Below are positions 54,951-64,000 of a DNA stretch of 64,000 nucleotides, piece after piece. The stretch lies in NCBI RefSeq assembly GCF_002005205.3, contig NZ_CP019701.2, positions 2,342,501 through 2,406,500 on the forward strand. The letters are read 5' to 3'. Source of the stretch: Rhizobium rhizogenes. GTDB taxonomy: Bacteria > Pseudomonadota > Alphaproteobacteria > Rhizobiales > Rhizobiaceae. The notes under the pieces were generated by a model. It ran no database searches. It saw only the letters and a program-made list of their open reading frames with translations, and had not been told where the DNA came from. Numbering within the stretch: the stretch's first letter is position 1; each line of letters starts with the position of its first letter. A program made the position numbers and the translations under genes.

Positions 54951-56870
54951 TTAATAAACCGGGCTCAAGGGAACGATGGCGGAGAACCGCAGCCAGTCCT
55001 TCTGCGCCTTCGGCGTCCATGCCGCCTCGGCAATGGCCGGCAGCCTCGGGAAAACCAGATGGTTGAAATAGGCGCGGTTGAGGAAATGTTCGGACCAGAT
55101 GCAGGCCTGAACGCCCTTCATCCGCTCCTTTAATTCCTCGGGAAATTCGCCGACGGCCTCATAGGCATAGGTATGCGAAGGCGGAACTGTGCCGGCCCAG
55201 CTTGCACCCGGCTCCTGCCAAGCTTCATCCTGCACCATGTCGAGATAATAGGCCTGACCCGGCGTCATCACCACATCATAACCCTGTTTTGCAAGCTCAA
55301 GACCGACTTCCGGCTTCTGCCATGCCATCAGCAATGTTCCAGCCGGCTCGACACCGCCGCCATGGGAAACCTCGTCCCAGCCGGCAAGCTGGCGGCCTCG
55401 TTCATGCAGCATCCCCTGAATGCGCTTCATGAAATAGGACTGGATGCCGAAGGTGCCATCCAGCCCCTCCTTTTCCATCAGCGCCTTGGCAAGCGGCGAG
55501 GCCAGCCATGAACCATCCGCAACCTCATCGCCACCAATATGGATCAGCCGCGACGGGAACAGCTCCACCATCTCGTCGAATATCTTGCCGAGGAACTCAT
55601 AGGTCGGCTCGATGGCCGGATTGAGCGCATTGTTCGGATATCCCTGCACCGAGCGATAGCTGTCGGGCGCTTCCTGCCCATCCGTCAATTCCGGATAGGC
55701 GACGAGAGCCGCCGTGCTGTGGCCGGGAATATCGACCTCCGGCACGATTTCGACATTCAACGCGGCCGCATGGGCAACGACCCTGCGCACGTCGTCCTGG
55801 GTGTAATAGCCCGAAACCGGTTCGGCCCCGTTGCCAAGCTGCGGCAGAAGTGGTGCATCCGGACCACGGGTCGCACCCACGGTGGTCAGCAGCGGATAGG
55901 CCTTGATTTCAAGACGCCATGCCTCGTCATCCGTCAGGTGCCAATGGAACCGGTTCATGCGCAGCCATGCGAGAATATCGATGAGCCGCACGACATCGCC
56001 GGTCGGATAAAATTGCCGCGAGACATCCAGATGGCAGCCGCGCCAGCTGTAACGCGGCGCATCGCTGATGCTGCCGGACGCCGGGAACCGGAATTGGGGA
56101 TCGATGCGCGCGCCATGCAGCAATTGCGCCAGAACCGTCAGGCCATATTGCAGACCGGCAGCGGCCGAATATTCCACAACAACCGCTTCTCCGGAAAAGG
56201 TGAGACGATAACCTTCGGCTTCCAGCCCGCTATGCTGTTTGAAATGAAGCGGCTTTCCCTCATGAACCGGCGCAAGGCTGAACGGCACGTGTCCCACGGC
56301 AAAAAGCCTGCGGAACAGGGAAAGCACGGTTTCCACCGCAAGAACCTCTTCCGTGCTTGCGTCTTCCGTCGGGAAAAGCGCGACAGGAAAGCCCTCGCCC
56401 GGTTCGGCATTGATTTCAGCAGGCCATGGCTGGATGGCGAAAGGCAGGTCGAGCTTTCCTTCCGGCAGCAGCACCGGAGCCGGCTCGCTGTGACGCCCAT
56501 CCAGCATCAAATCGCCGACATCAACGGCGCGATGTGTGCCATCGGCAAGGCTGACATAGGCGGATTTCGCCCCGTCGGTGCGATGCCGCGCGGGCCTCAG
56601 GAGGCCATCGACGGTAAAGCGCCAGGATTTCCCCGCTTCGAGCACGAAACCGGCGGGCGGCGCAAATTCATGGAAATTGGCATTACGGCGCAGATAAACG
56701 GCATTGCCGCAAACCGGCTTGTCCACCGTCCGCGTCAGCGACGTATAGACGATGCGAAAATCCTTCAGCGGCTCACGGGAAAGATTGACGAGCGTGAACG
56801 TAAAGCCGCCGGATGCGGACTCTGCTAGCGGATGCCATGAATTTTCGAGACGGTAATTTGCGAGCGCCAT
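54951..56870 (-). CDS. Beta-N-acetylhexosaminidase (GH20)
   Basis: A 639-aa glycosidase that cleaves terminal beta-GlcNAc or GalNAc by substrate-assisted catalysis. The start is the ATG at 56870 after GGGGAGC; 5 upstream codons are open. An N-terminal beta-sandwich is followed by a GH20b-like domain (about 140-265) and the TIM barrel (about 270-620) with YSWRGCHLDVSRQFYP, MNRFHWHLTDDEAWRLE and the catalytic pair Asp448-Glu449 in HIGGDEVADG. No signal peptide is seen, so it acts in the cytoplasm on imported oligosaccharides. This supports uptake of a GlcNAc-containing glycan by the neighbouring ABC system. Confidence 0.93.
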   Translation of the reverse strand: MALANYRLENSWHPLAESASGGFTFTLVNLSREPLKDFRIVYTSLTRTVDKPVCGNAVYLRRNANFHEFAPPAGFVLEAGKSWRFTVDGLLRPARHRTDGAKSAYVSLADGTHRAVDVGDLMLDGRHSEPAPVLLPEGKLDLPFAIQPWPAEINAEPGEGFPVALFPTEDASTEEVLAVETVLSLFRRLFAVGHVPFSLAPVHEGKPLHFKQHSGLEAEGYRLTFSGEAVVVEYSAAAGLQYGLTVLAQLLHGARIDPQFRFPASGSISDAPRYSWRGCHLDVSRQFYPTGDVVRLIDILAWLRMNRFHWHLTDDEAWRLEIKAYPLLTTVGATRGPDAPLLPQLGNGAEPVSGYYTQDDVRRVVAHAAALNVEIVPEVDIPGHSTAALVAYPELTDGQEAPDSYRSVQGYPNNALNPAIEPTYEFLGKIFDEMVELFPSRLIHIGGDEVADGSWLASPLAKALMEKEGLDGTFGIQSYFMKRIQGMLHERGRQLAGWDEVSHGGGVEPAGTLLMAWQKPEVGLELAKQGYDVVMTPGQAYYLDMVQDEAWQEPGASWAGTVPPSHTYAYEAVGEFPEELKERMKGVQACIWSEHFLNRAYFNHLVFPRLPAIAEAAWTPKAQKDWLRFSAIVPLSPVY

Positions 56871-56913
56871 GATGCTCCCCTCCATTGCGTATTGAGCCCG
56901 TGAAAGGCTTCGA

Positions 56914-57696
56914 TCAGTAGTGTTCAGACTGCGAAAAAGTCCGGGCCAGCGGCGCCTGCCCCGCCGTCAGCCCGCAGTCGACCGGCAGGCACACGCCGCT
57001 GATGGCCTGTGCCTGTGGACCGGCCAGAAATGCGACGGCGCTGGCCACATCTTCGGGCCGCACGATCCGTTGCAGCGGATACCAGTGCTTCGCCTCCTCG
57101 AAGACCTGCGGATTGCTGGCCGCCCGTGCTTCCCATGCCTGCGTGCGCACGGTTCCGGGCGCCACGGCGTTGGAGCGGATACCGAATTTTCCGTATTCGA
57201 CGGCGATCAGCTTCGTCAGATGGATCAGCCCGGCCTTGGCCGCGCTATAGGCCGGATGGCCGAACACCGCCATACCGTTGACGGAGGTGATATTGACCAC
57301 AGACCCCCGCGTCCGCTTCAGCGCATCCTCGAAAGCCCTGAAGCACAGAAACGGCGCTTCCAGATTAAGGGCATTATCCCTGCGCCATATGTCGGCGGTC
57401 GTGTCATGCAGGCTGACGGCCCTTGCTGCACCCGCATTGTTAACGAGGGTCGCGACATCACCCAGTTCCGAAACCTCGGCGGCCAGCCGCGCAAGGTCCT
57501 GCGGATCGGTGACATCGCAGGTCTTCGCAACGAAGCCGGGACCGGAAAGCTGGGAAAGCGCATTGGACAAGGCGTCGGCATCGATATCGACGAGCACCAC
57601 CTTCGCATGGCTTTCAGAAAGTGCTGCCGCAATCGCCCGACCAATGTCACCTGCCGCGCCGGTAACGACGGCAAGCTGGTCTTTCCTGTCCTTCAT
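56914..57696 (-). CDS. Short-chain dehydrogenase/reductase (SDR)
   Basis: A 260-aa classical SDR. The cofactor motif is VTGAAGDIGRAIAAAL (TGxxxGxG form), the following Asp of strand 2 (VLVDIDADAL) favours NAD, and the active site is NITSVNG, YSAAKAGLIHL (Ser-Tyr-Lys). The C-terminal end ISGVCLPVDCGLTAG is usual. It lies 43 bp upstream of the GH20 gene in the same direction and probably oxidises a sugar or polyol from this pathway. Confidence 0.9.
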   Translation of the reverse strand: MKDRKDQLAVVTGAAGDIGRAIAAALSESHAKVVLVDIDADALSNALSQLSGPGFVAKTCDVTDPQDLARLAAEVSELGDVATLVNNAGAARAVSLHDTTADIWRRDNALNLEAPFLCFRAFEDALKRTRGSVVNITSVNGMAVFGHPAYSAAKAGLIHLTKLIAVEYGKFGIRSNAVAPGTVRTQAWEARAASNPQVFEEAKHWYPLQRIVRPEDVASAVAFLAGPQAQAISGVCLPVDCGLTAGQAPLARTFSQSEHY

Positions 57697-57779
57697 CTCC
57701 TACCACTCCCTTGAAGCTTTCCAACCCGTCACGGTGCGGGATATCAGGCAATGCAGCCCTGTTTTTTCATTGTCCTTGC

Positions 57780-58643
57780 TCAGTCACCGAGCAATTGCTT
57801 GTCATCCGAATCGCGATGCTCCACGAGCTGCTGCTTGATGTGGCGCAATGTCACCATCGACCTCTGCCGATGGTGATAGGCGGCAAGCGTCGCCAGAATA
57901 TCGACGGCCGCCAAATAGGCGTAACGCGATGAGGTCGGGCGGAAGATGTTGTTTCCCTCGGGCACATTGACGGCAACGACGATATCCGCAGCCACGGCAA
58001 GCGGCGTGTCACTCTGGGTCAGCGCGATGGTGGAGACCCCCATCTCCCGCGCCAGCCTGAAACACTTCACCAGCTCCATGTTGCGACCGGAAAAGGACGA
58101 ACCGATAATCACGTCTTCCTTGCGCGCAGCGGCCGTCATCATCAGCTGCATGCTGTGATCGGCGCTGGTGGAGACACGCAGGCCAAGGCGGAACAGCCGG
58201 TTCTGGATTTCCGAGGCGATCATCGAGGAATTGCCGCCGGCACCGAAGGCGTAGATCATGCCACCATTGGCGATCTTGATCGCCGCCTTTTCGGCAAGGG
58301 CGGGATCGAGCGTCCTGTGCAGCAGGAAAAGCGCTTCCTGCGCCTTGGCAAGCACCTCTTCGGCAACATCCGACGGTCCGGTGCTCGATGGTTCCGAAGT
58401 CAGGTAACGAATACCGACATAAGCGGTCTTGGCGAGGCTGACCTTGAAATCCGAAAAACTCTGGCAACCAAGCCTGCGGCAGAACCGCGTGACTGTCGGC
58501 GGGGACACCTCGGCGCGCGCGGCAAGCTCGATGATCGATGCGTTGACGGCGAATTCGAAGTCCGAAACCAGAATATCGGCGATCCGCCGTTCCGATTGCG
58601 AGAACTGTCCCCTGTCTTCCTGTATTCTTGCGAAAATATCCAT
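57780..58643 (-). CDS. MurR/RpiR-family transcriptional regulator
   Basis: A 287-aa regulator with an N-terminal helix-turn-helix (about 1-77, including QFSQSERRIADILV and AEVSPPTVTRFCRRLGC) and a C-terminal SIS sugar-phosphate domain (about 110-250, with YAFGAGGNSSMIASEIQNR and GSSFSGRNMELVKC). I prefer the ATG at 58643 with GGAG upstream; a TTG 24 nt earlier is possible. It likely senses a sugar phosphate, such as an amino-sugar phosphate. Two AT-rich palindromes in the 243-bp divergent region are candidate operators. It heads the minus-strand SDR-GH20-M81-MFS-cutC block. Confidence 0.92.
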   Translation of the reverse strand: MDIFARIQEDRGQFSQSERRIADILVSDFEFAVNASIIELAARAEVSPPTVTRFCRRLGCQSFSDFKVSLAKTAYVGIRYLTSEPSSTGPSDVAEEVLAKAQEALFLLHRTLDPALAEKAAIKIANGGMIYAFGAGGNSSMIASEIQNRLFRLGLRVSTSADHSMQLMMTAAARKEDVIIGSSFSGRNMELVKCFRLAREMGVSTIALTQSDTPLAVAADIVVAVNVPEGNNIFRPTSSRYAYLAAVDILATLAAYHHRQRSMVTLRHIKQQLVEHRDSDDKQLLGD

Positions 58644-58784
58644 GCTCACCGGTCTCCGTTCCGCCAAAACTCAAGCCTTGGCCCCGTTACCGATGCACCC
58701 TAATCCAGGACGCCCGTCAACCGTACACACCCATGAATCGACCGCCTTCCATCCCGATGACGACACGCTGCATATCCTTGATAT

Positions 58785-58870
58785 GAAAATCATTTTCTCT
58801 GTTGATTGCAAGATGAGCATATGCCAACAATATTCGCCAGAGAAATCTCCAAATCCTGAAAATAATTTCA
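58785..58870. promoter_or_regulatory. Two candidate RpiR operators in the divergent region
   Basis: GAAAAT-c-ATTTTC (58785-58797) and TGAAA-ataa-TTTCA (58857-58870) share the TGAAA...TTTC pattern, of the TGAAA-n-TTTCA type often seen for RpiR regulators. They lie 72 bp apart between rpiR and the NTF2-like gene. The second sits 16 bp before the NTF2-like start, so binding would block its expression. Confidence 0.4.
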
Positions 58871-58886
58871 ACAATGGACACAAATC

Positions 58887-59372
58887 ATGCGCGACCCCTT
58901 CAAAAACCCCTTTCCCGAAACAGACATTGCCCGTCATTCCATCTGGGAGATGCTGGTGACGCGGGACATCGACGCTTTCCTCACCGCGGACTGGTCCAAG
59001 GTCGCGGATGATTTCGTCGAGGACGGTTTTCTCGGCATCAATGCCAATCGGGATTCGAACCCGGACAATTGGCGCCTGTCCTTCCCTTCGCTCACCGCCT
59101 ATCGCGACGAGTGGCTGAGACAGGCGAAGGATTTCCAGACCCAGCAATTCGCCGAAGATCCGCGCAATGCGATCTTCACGACCACAACGCTCGAGGAGAT
59201 CGAAGTGGAAGGTGAGACCGCGCTGGTTCGCAAGAAGTTCGACGGAGGACTTCGCAAGGCTGACGGCAGCTTCGACGTCATGAAATGGCAGACGCTCTAT
59301 TATTGCCGGTTGCATGAGGGACGCTGGAAGATCAGCGGTTTCACCGGTTACATGCCCAATCCCATGGCCTGA
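58887..59372 (+). CDS. NTF2-like (SnoaL-type) domain protein
   Basis: A 161-aa soluble protein with the layout of the NTF2/SnoaL cone fold: N-terminal helices (SIWEMLVTRDIDAFLTADWSKV), a FVEDGFLGINANRDSNPD segment, and four C-terminal strands (IEVEGETALVRKKFDGGL; TLYYCRLHEGRWKISGFTGYM). No catalytic residue can be assigned. It is divergent from rpiR and followed by a terminator, so it is a single-gene unit. A small-molecule isomerase or binding role linked to the sugar pathway is possible but unproven. Confidence 0.8.
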   Translation: MRDPFKNPFPETDIARHSIWEMLVTRDIDAFLTADWSKVADDFVEDGFLGINANRDSNPDNWRLSFPSLTAYRDEWLRQAKDFQTQQFAEDPRNAIFTTTTLEEIEVEGETALVRKKFDGGLRKADGSFDVMKWQTLYYCRLHEGRWKISGFTGYMPNPMA

Positions 59373-59398
59373 CAGAGCAGACATACGGGAACGTTGCG

Positions 59399-59430
59399 AA
59401 CGCCGGGCCGAAAGCCCGGCGTTGTTTTTG
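59399..59430 (+). terminator. Terminator of the NTF2-like gene
   Basis: AACGCCGGGC-cgaaa-GCCCGGCGTT followed by GTTTTTG. A strong 10-bp stem about 30 nt after the stop. Confidence 0.88.
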
Positions 59431-59524
59431 CGTCTGGCGGAGACGGATGAAAACCGCCAAAAACGCATCGCGTCAGAAAAAGCCGGGCACGGAAAAACGG
59501 ATGTCATGGCCCGGCTCCTGCCCT

Positions 59525-60637
<1,113 letters not shown>

Positions 60638-60785
60638 AACTTGCCTCTCCCGTCACCAGCCGACATCAGGCTGCGTTCAGAGACGTTCCGAAACACGGGG
60701 GAAAACCGTGTCGGATCGGAACCGTTGAAAAAACACGAGAGGACGCGTCCATGAAGGCGGCGATCATTCTCGCGGCGAAATAGCC

Positions 60786-60812
60786 GGTTGCGGACGACAC
60801 GCGCCCGCAACC
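60786..60812 (-). other. Stem-loop between the binding-protein and ATPase genes
   Basis: GGTTGCGG-n11-CCGCAACC, 8-bp perfect arms, 14 nt after the binding-protein stop on the minus strand, with no T-run. It may stabilise the upstream mRNA or reduce read-through into the ATPase gene, as proposed for the modA-modB hairpin. Confidence 0.5.
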
Positions 60813-60825
60813 ATGCCGATGCGGA

Positions 60826-62058
60826 TTATTTATACTGCTCGAGAGCGGAGGAAGCCTTCTTCGCGGCATCTTCCGGTGTTGCCTTGCCGGTGACGACAGA
60901 CTGCACCATCTCGATCATCACGTCCTGGAAGCCCTTGTAGTCGGTGAAGAGCGGCTCGGGACCACCATAGGCGATACCATCGATCAGCGGCTTCCAGAAG
61001 GGGTCCTTGGCGACGAATTCATCAACCTTGGCCGACGGACGCAGCGGGGTGAGACCAGCGCCGCCCTGCAACTCGTATTCGCCCTGCGGACCGGGTGAGG
61101 TGATGAACTTGGCGAATTCGGTCGCCTTTTCTTCGACACCGGTTCCCTTGAAGATCGCGAGGCTGTCGGTGATGAGCAGCGTACCGGGACCCTTGGCTTC
61201 GGGGCCGAGCGGCAGCGTGGCAATGCCCCAGTTGATCTTGGTTTCCTGCAGGCGGGTTGCGGCACCCGATCCGGCCTGGATCATGCCAACCTTGCCATCA
61301 AGGAAGATGGCGCGGATTTCGTTCTGCTCATAGGCCGTCGGACCTTCAACCGAATAGGGCGTGATGTCCTTGTAGGCGGTAAGCGCTGCAACGACCTGCG
61401 GGCTGTCGACGGTGATCTTGTCGCCATCGATGACCTTGCCGTTATTGGTATAAACCCAGTGCATGAACTGGTGCATGGTGTTGTCGAAAGTCTTGGCGGG
61501 CAGGCCATAGCCGGCAATGCCGGTCTTTTCCTTGATCTGCTTGGCGAAAGCGATTTCTTCAGCCCAGGTCTTCGGCGGCACTTCCGGGTCGAGACCGGCC
61601 TGCTTGAACAGGTCCTTGTTCCAGTAGAGCGCCTTGGTCGAGAACGCGACCGGCACGCCCCACTGTGTATCCTCGAAGGTGACCGTGTCGACGATGTTAG
61701 GGTAGTAGCTCTTCTTTTCGTCTTCCGTCATCGGCACCGGAACGATGAGATCATTCTGCGCGAACTGCTTCAGCGTGCGCGAGCCGACATAAGCCATGGC
61801 GACCGGGGTGCCGGCGGCGGCAAGCGTAGTGGCCTTGTCCTGGCACTGCTCCCAGCCGACGACTTCGGGCACGACCTTCCAGCCCTCGTTCTTGCCTTCC
61901 CATTCCTTGATGTATTTTTCATGGATGGGATCCATCTTGTCGCCGCAATAGATCCAGCTGATCTCCTTGTCAGCGGCATGCGCCGTCACCGTGCCAAGGG
62001 CGGTGGAACCGGCAAGTGCGAAAGCGCAGAGCGCCAATCCGTAATGTTTCAGTGCCAT
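60826..62058 (-). CDS. Carbohydrate ABC transporter substrate-binding protein (family 1)
   Basis: A 410-aa periplasmic sugar-binding protein. The signal peptide (MALKHYGLALCAFALAGSTA...) is cleaved after AHA near residue 28, before ADKEISWIYCGDKMDP. Its middle contains the family blocks EEIAFAKQIKEKTGI and DGKVGMIQAGSGAATRL. It is the first of the importer genes after the two permeases in transcription order, probably binding an oligosaccharide or amino sugar given the nearby GH20. The order permease, permease, binding protein, ATPase is compact (38-nt gap to the permease). Confidence 0.93.
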   Translation of the reverse strand: MALKHYGLALCAFALAGSTALGTVTAHAADKEISWIYCGDKMDPIHEKYIKEWEGKNEGWKVVPEVVGWEQCQDKATTLAAAGTPVAMAYVGSRTLKQFAQNDLIVPVPMTEDEKKSYYPNIVDTVTFEDTQWGVPVAFSTKALYWNKDLFKQAGLDPEVPPKTWAEEIAFAKQIKEKTGIAGYGLPAKTFDNTMHQFMHWVYTNNGKVIDGDKITVDSPQVVAALTAYKDITPYSVEGPTAYEQNEIRAIFLDGKVGMIQAGSGAATRLQETKINWGIATLPLGPEAKGPGTLLITDSLAIFKGTGVEEKATEFAKFITSPGPQGEYELQGGAGLTPLRPSAKVDEFVAKDPFWKPLIDGIAYGGPEPLFTDYKGFQDVMIEMVQSVVTGKATPEDAAKKASSALEQYK

Positions 62059-62096
62059 AGTAGTCTCCCGTTTTTGGTAGTCGTTCCGGTTGTTGA

Positions 62097-62954
62097 TTAT
62101 TTCACCGCGCCTGCGGTCAGCCCGCCGACGAGATATCGTTGCATCAGGAAAATCGCGATCATCGCTGGGGCGATACCGACGAAGCTCGCTGCCATAAGTT
62201 CGTTCCAGACGACCTCCTGCCGGCCGAAATAGGCAAAAAGACCCACTGGCAGCGGCATATATTCGGTCTTGGAGTTGAACGTCAGCGCGTAGATGAATTG
62301 CTGCGCATAGGCCTCGATAAACGATGAGATTGCGACGACCGCTATGCCGGGCGTTGCTATGGGCAAGACAACCCGACGCAGGGTGTAGAGCCTGCTTGCG
62401 CCATCGACATAAGCCGCCTCCTCCAACTCTCGGGGTATGCGGCGCATATAGGTCACGAGGAGCAGGATGCCCGTCGGAATTATGAAAGCGACTCCGGGAA
62501 TGATCATCGCGAAGTAGGTATTCAATACACCAATGGAGCGCATGAGGCGAAACAATGGAATAAGGAGCACGGCGCCCGAAAACATCTTCACGGCAAGGAA
62601 TATTCCCAGCAGCAGACCCGCGCCTTTGAAGTTAAAGCGGGCAAACGCGTATGAAGCGGGTATCACGAGTACCAGAACGATGAGCGTAATGCTCCCCGCG
62701 ATGAAAAAGGAGTTGAAAATATAAAGCGCAAAACCCGGCACGCTGACCCACATCGTCCGGTAGGCCTCGAAGGAGCCATTCTCGGGCCAAAACTTGTAAG
62801 GGGACGAAAACAGCAGGCTGAGCGGTTTCAGCGAAACCAGAAACCCTTCCACGAAGGGTGCCAGCACGAAGGTGAGGAACACAGCGACGCCGCAATAGAT
62901 CCCGACAACTTCATACCACCTGTAGCGGTTGATCATCGCATTTTTGTCGGTCAT
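62097..62954 (-). CDS. Carbohydrate ABC transporter permease (MalG-like)
   Basis: A 285-aa inner-membrane permease with about six helices. The MalG-type coupling loop reads ELEEAAYVDGASRLYTLRRVVLP, with the EAA motif. The N-terminus is cytoplasmic (MTDKNAMINRYRWYEVVG). It overlaps the upstream permease by 4 nt (ATGA), so they are co-translated. Confidence 0.93.
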   Translation of the reverse strand: MTDKNAMINRYRWYEVVGIYCGVAVFLTFVLAPFVEGFLVSLKPLSLLFSSPYKFWPENGSFEAYRTMWVSVPGFALYIFNSFFIAGSITLIVLVLVIPASYAFARFNFKGAGLLLGIFLAVKMFSGAVLLIPLFRLMRSIGVLNTYFAMIIPGVAFIIPTGILLLVTYMRRIPRELEEAAYVDGASRLYTLRRVVLPIATPGIAVVAISSFIEAYAQQFIYALTFNSKTEYMPLPVGLFAYFGRQEVVWNELMAASFVGIAPAMIAIFLMQRYLVGGLTAGAVK

Positions 62955-63835
62955 CGGCTGGCCTCCTGCGAGAAACGGCTGGTGATGCGGAAATAAAAGA
63001 AGGTGAAGATCGACAGGAAGATGCAGATCAGCACAGCGCGCGCGGCACCTTCACCATATTTGTAAGCTCCGATCGCCGTCTTGTAGGTATCGATGATCAT
63101 GGTTGTGGTTTCGCCGTTCGGACCGCCACGCGTGAGAATCCAGATGATATCGAAGGAATTGAAGGTCGAAATCAGGGACAGGACCGACATGGTGATCATG
63201 GCGGGCAACATCAGCGGCAGCGTGATACGGCGGAAACGATAGGCGCGGCTTGCCCCGTCCGTCCACGCCGCTTCGTAAAGGTCCTGCGGAATGGACTGGA
63301 TGGCGGCCAGCAGATAGAGCGTCACCATCGGCACGCCGATCCACACATCGGTGACGATCGTTGCCCAGAAGGCCGTATTGCCATAGGCAAGGAACGCGAC
63401 CGGGCCGTTTACCAGACCGAGATTCTGCAGCACACCGGAAATCATGCCGAACTGGCCGTTATACATCCAGCCCCACATGAAGATGCCGATAGCCATCGGC
63501 ACGATCCATGGCGGCATTGTCAGGATACGAAACAGTGCCCGGCCAGGTACCGCCGAATTCAGAAGCACTGCACCAAATGTGCCGATGATCATCTTTATCG
63601 AGACGGAAAAGAACGTCCAGATAAAGGTCCGCGTGATGACATCGGCAAACGTCGCGTTGAAAATCTTCTCGTAATTGATGAAGCCGACCCAATTCGTCAC
63701 TTTTTTAAGCGACGCATCGGTGAACGACAGGATGAACGTATCCACGAGCGGATAGGCGACGATTAGAGCGATATATAGAAGCGCCGGCAGAAGAAGACAC
63801 CAGGCGAAGACGACTGCGCTACGTTTTGCATCCAT
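62951..63835 (-). CDS. Carbohydrate ABC transporter permease (MalF-like)
   Basis: A 294-aa inner-membrane permease with six helices. The coupling loop is QDLYEAAWTDGASRAYRFRRITLP. The start (MDAKRSAVVFAWCLLLPALL) follows GGGGGCTGCGCG, 12 nt after the stop of the Gfo/Idh gene, which makes that gene part of the same operon. It pairs with the MalG-like permease for the same importer. Confidence 0.93.
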   Translation of the reverse strand: MDAKRSAVVFAWCLLLPALLYIALIVAYPLVDTFILSFTDASLKKVTNWVGFINYEKIFNATFADVITRTFIWTFFSVSIKMIIGTFGAVLLNSAVPGRALFRILTMPPWIVPMAIGIFMWGWMYNGQFGMISGVLQNLGLVNGPVAFLAYGNTAFWATIVTDVWIGVPMVTLYLLAAIQSIPQDLYEAAWTDGASRAYRFRRITLPLMLPAMITMSVLSLISTFNSFDIIWILTRGGPNGETTTMIIDTYKTAIGAYKYGEGAARAVLICIFLSIFTFFYFRITSRFSQEASR

Positions 63836-63847
63836 CGCGCAGCCCCC

Positions 63848-64000
63848 TCAAGCCGACTTCGCGGCGGGGGATTTCGGCCGCCCATGGAGCGCCAAGTCAT
63901 ATTCATCCCACACAGGTTGGAGATCGACCACCTTGCGGCCATGACGCGCCTCGTCCATGGCGAGCGCCAGAATACCGGCCTCGATCGCATCGAGCGCGGA
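63848..64000 (-). CDS. Gfo/Idh/MocA family oxidoreductase, C-terminal part only
   Basis: The frame is open from the right edge to a TGA at 63848 and encodes the last 50 residues: ...ALAMDEARHGRKVVDLQPVW and then an Ala/Lys-rich tail (KSPAAKSA). The motif EAR-GR-V is typical of the C-terminal end of Gfo/Idh/MocA sugar dehydrogenases, usually NAD(P)-linked. The N-terminal NAD domain lies outside the window. It precedes the permease by 12 nt and probably oxidises the imported sugar. Confidence 0.8.
   Translation of the reverse strand, partial: SALDAIEAGILALAMDEARHGRKVVDLQPVWDEYDLALHGRPKSPAAKSA

Noticed and set aside
55539..56828. A 429-codon plus-strand frame opposite the GH20 gene
   Set aside because: The GH20 catalytic motif and a good ribosome-binding site are on the minus strand; the plus frame is a shadow.

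Overview
The window reads as chromosomal DNA of an Agrobacterium (Rhizobiaceae). The genes are GC-rich and tightly packed, with many 4-nt start/stop overlaps. The left end carries the ameR-ameABC multidrug efflux locus known from Agrobacterium tumefaciens. The middle carries the amino acid:[carrier protein] ligase cluster described in Agrobacterium and Bradyrhizobium. I see no insertion sequence, phage gene, CRISPR array, tRNA or rRNA. Both edges cut genes: purC on the left and a Gfo/Idh/MocA oxidoreductase on the right.

Layout. (1) 0-7.7 kb: 3' part of purC, then ameR (TetR) and ameA-ameB-ameC, an RND pump, closed by a strong terminator. (2) 7.7-10.7 kb: efp facing away from epmA-epmB, which are elongation factor P and the two enzymes that beta-lysylate it. 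(3) 10.7-14.2 kb: a candidate 30-aa Cys-rich leader peptide and a 62-aa small protein, a stand-alone Lrp-type effector domain, and a LysR regulator divergent from an FAD amine oxidase. (4) 14.4-17.4 kb: modABC with two ModE-box-like repeats upstream, and a short ModE on the opposite strand. (5) 17.4-22.5 kb: TPP riboswitch, thiC-thiO-thiS-thiG, then a P1-family peptidase that runs into modE.

(6) 22.6-28.5 kb: carrier protein, acyl-CoA dehydrogenase-like flavoprotein, aminoacyl:carrier-protein ligase, DUF1839 protein and a GH2 glycosidase in one tightly coupled operon. (7) 28.4-36.8 kb: a tandem alpha/beta-hydrolase facing away from an unusual 905-aa ABC exporter-like protein whose ATPase motifs are all degenerate, followed by a cyclic-nucleotide-binding protein, a metallo-beta-lactamase-fold hydrolase and a membrane adenylate/guanylate cyclase with a ferredoxin domain. 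This looks like a cyclic-nucleotide signalling module. (8) 36.8-51.4 kb: glycan genes (methyltransferase, nucleotide-sugar dehydrogenase, two GT4 enzymes, NodB-like deacetylase, GT32-like, two MurG-like transferases) around a four-gene oligopeptide-type ABC importer.

(9) 51.4-64 kb: catabolic region with cutC, an MFS transporter, an MlrC-type M81 peptidase, a GH20 hexosaminidase, an SDR dehydrogenase and an RpiR regulator. An NTF2-like protein lies on the other strand, then a carbohydrate ABC importer (ATPase, binding protein, two permeases) and the partial oxidoreductase. Together these suggest uptake and breakdown of an amino-sugar or related glycoside.

The least understood parts are blocks 6 and 7. 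Block 6 has the gene logic of carrier-tethered amino acid oxidation. Block 7 places synthesis, binding and possibly hydrolysis of a cyclic nucleotide beside a catalytically dead-looking ABC protein.
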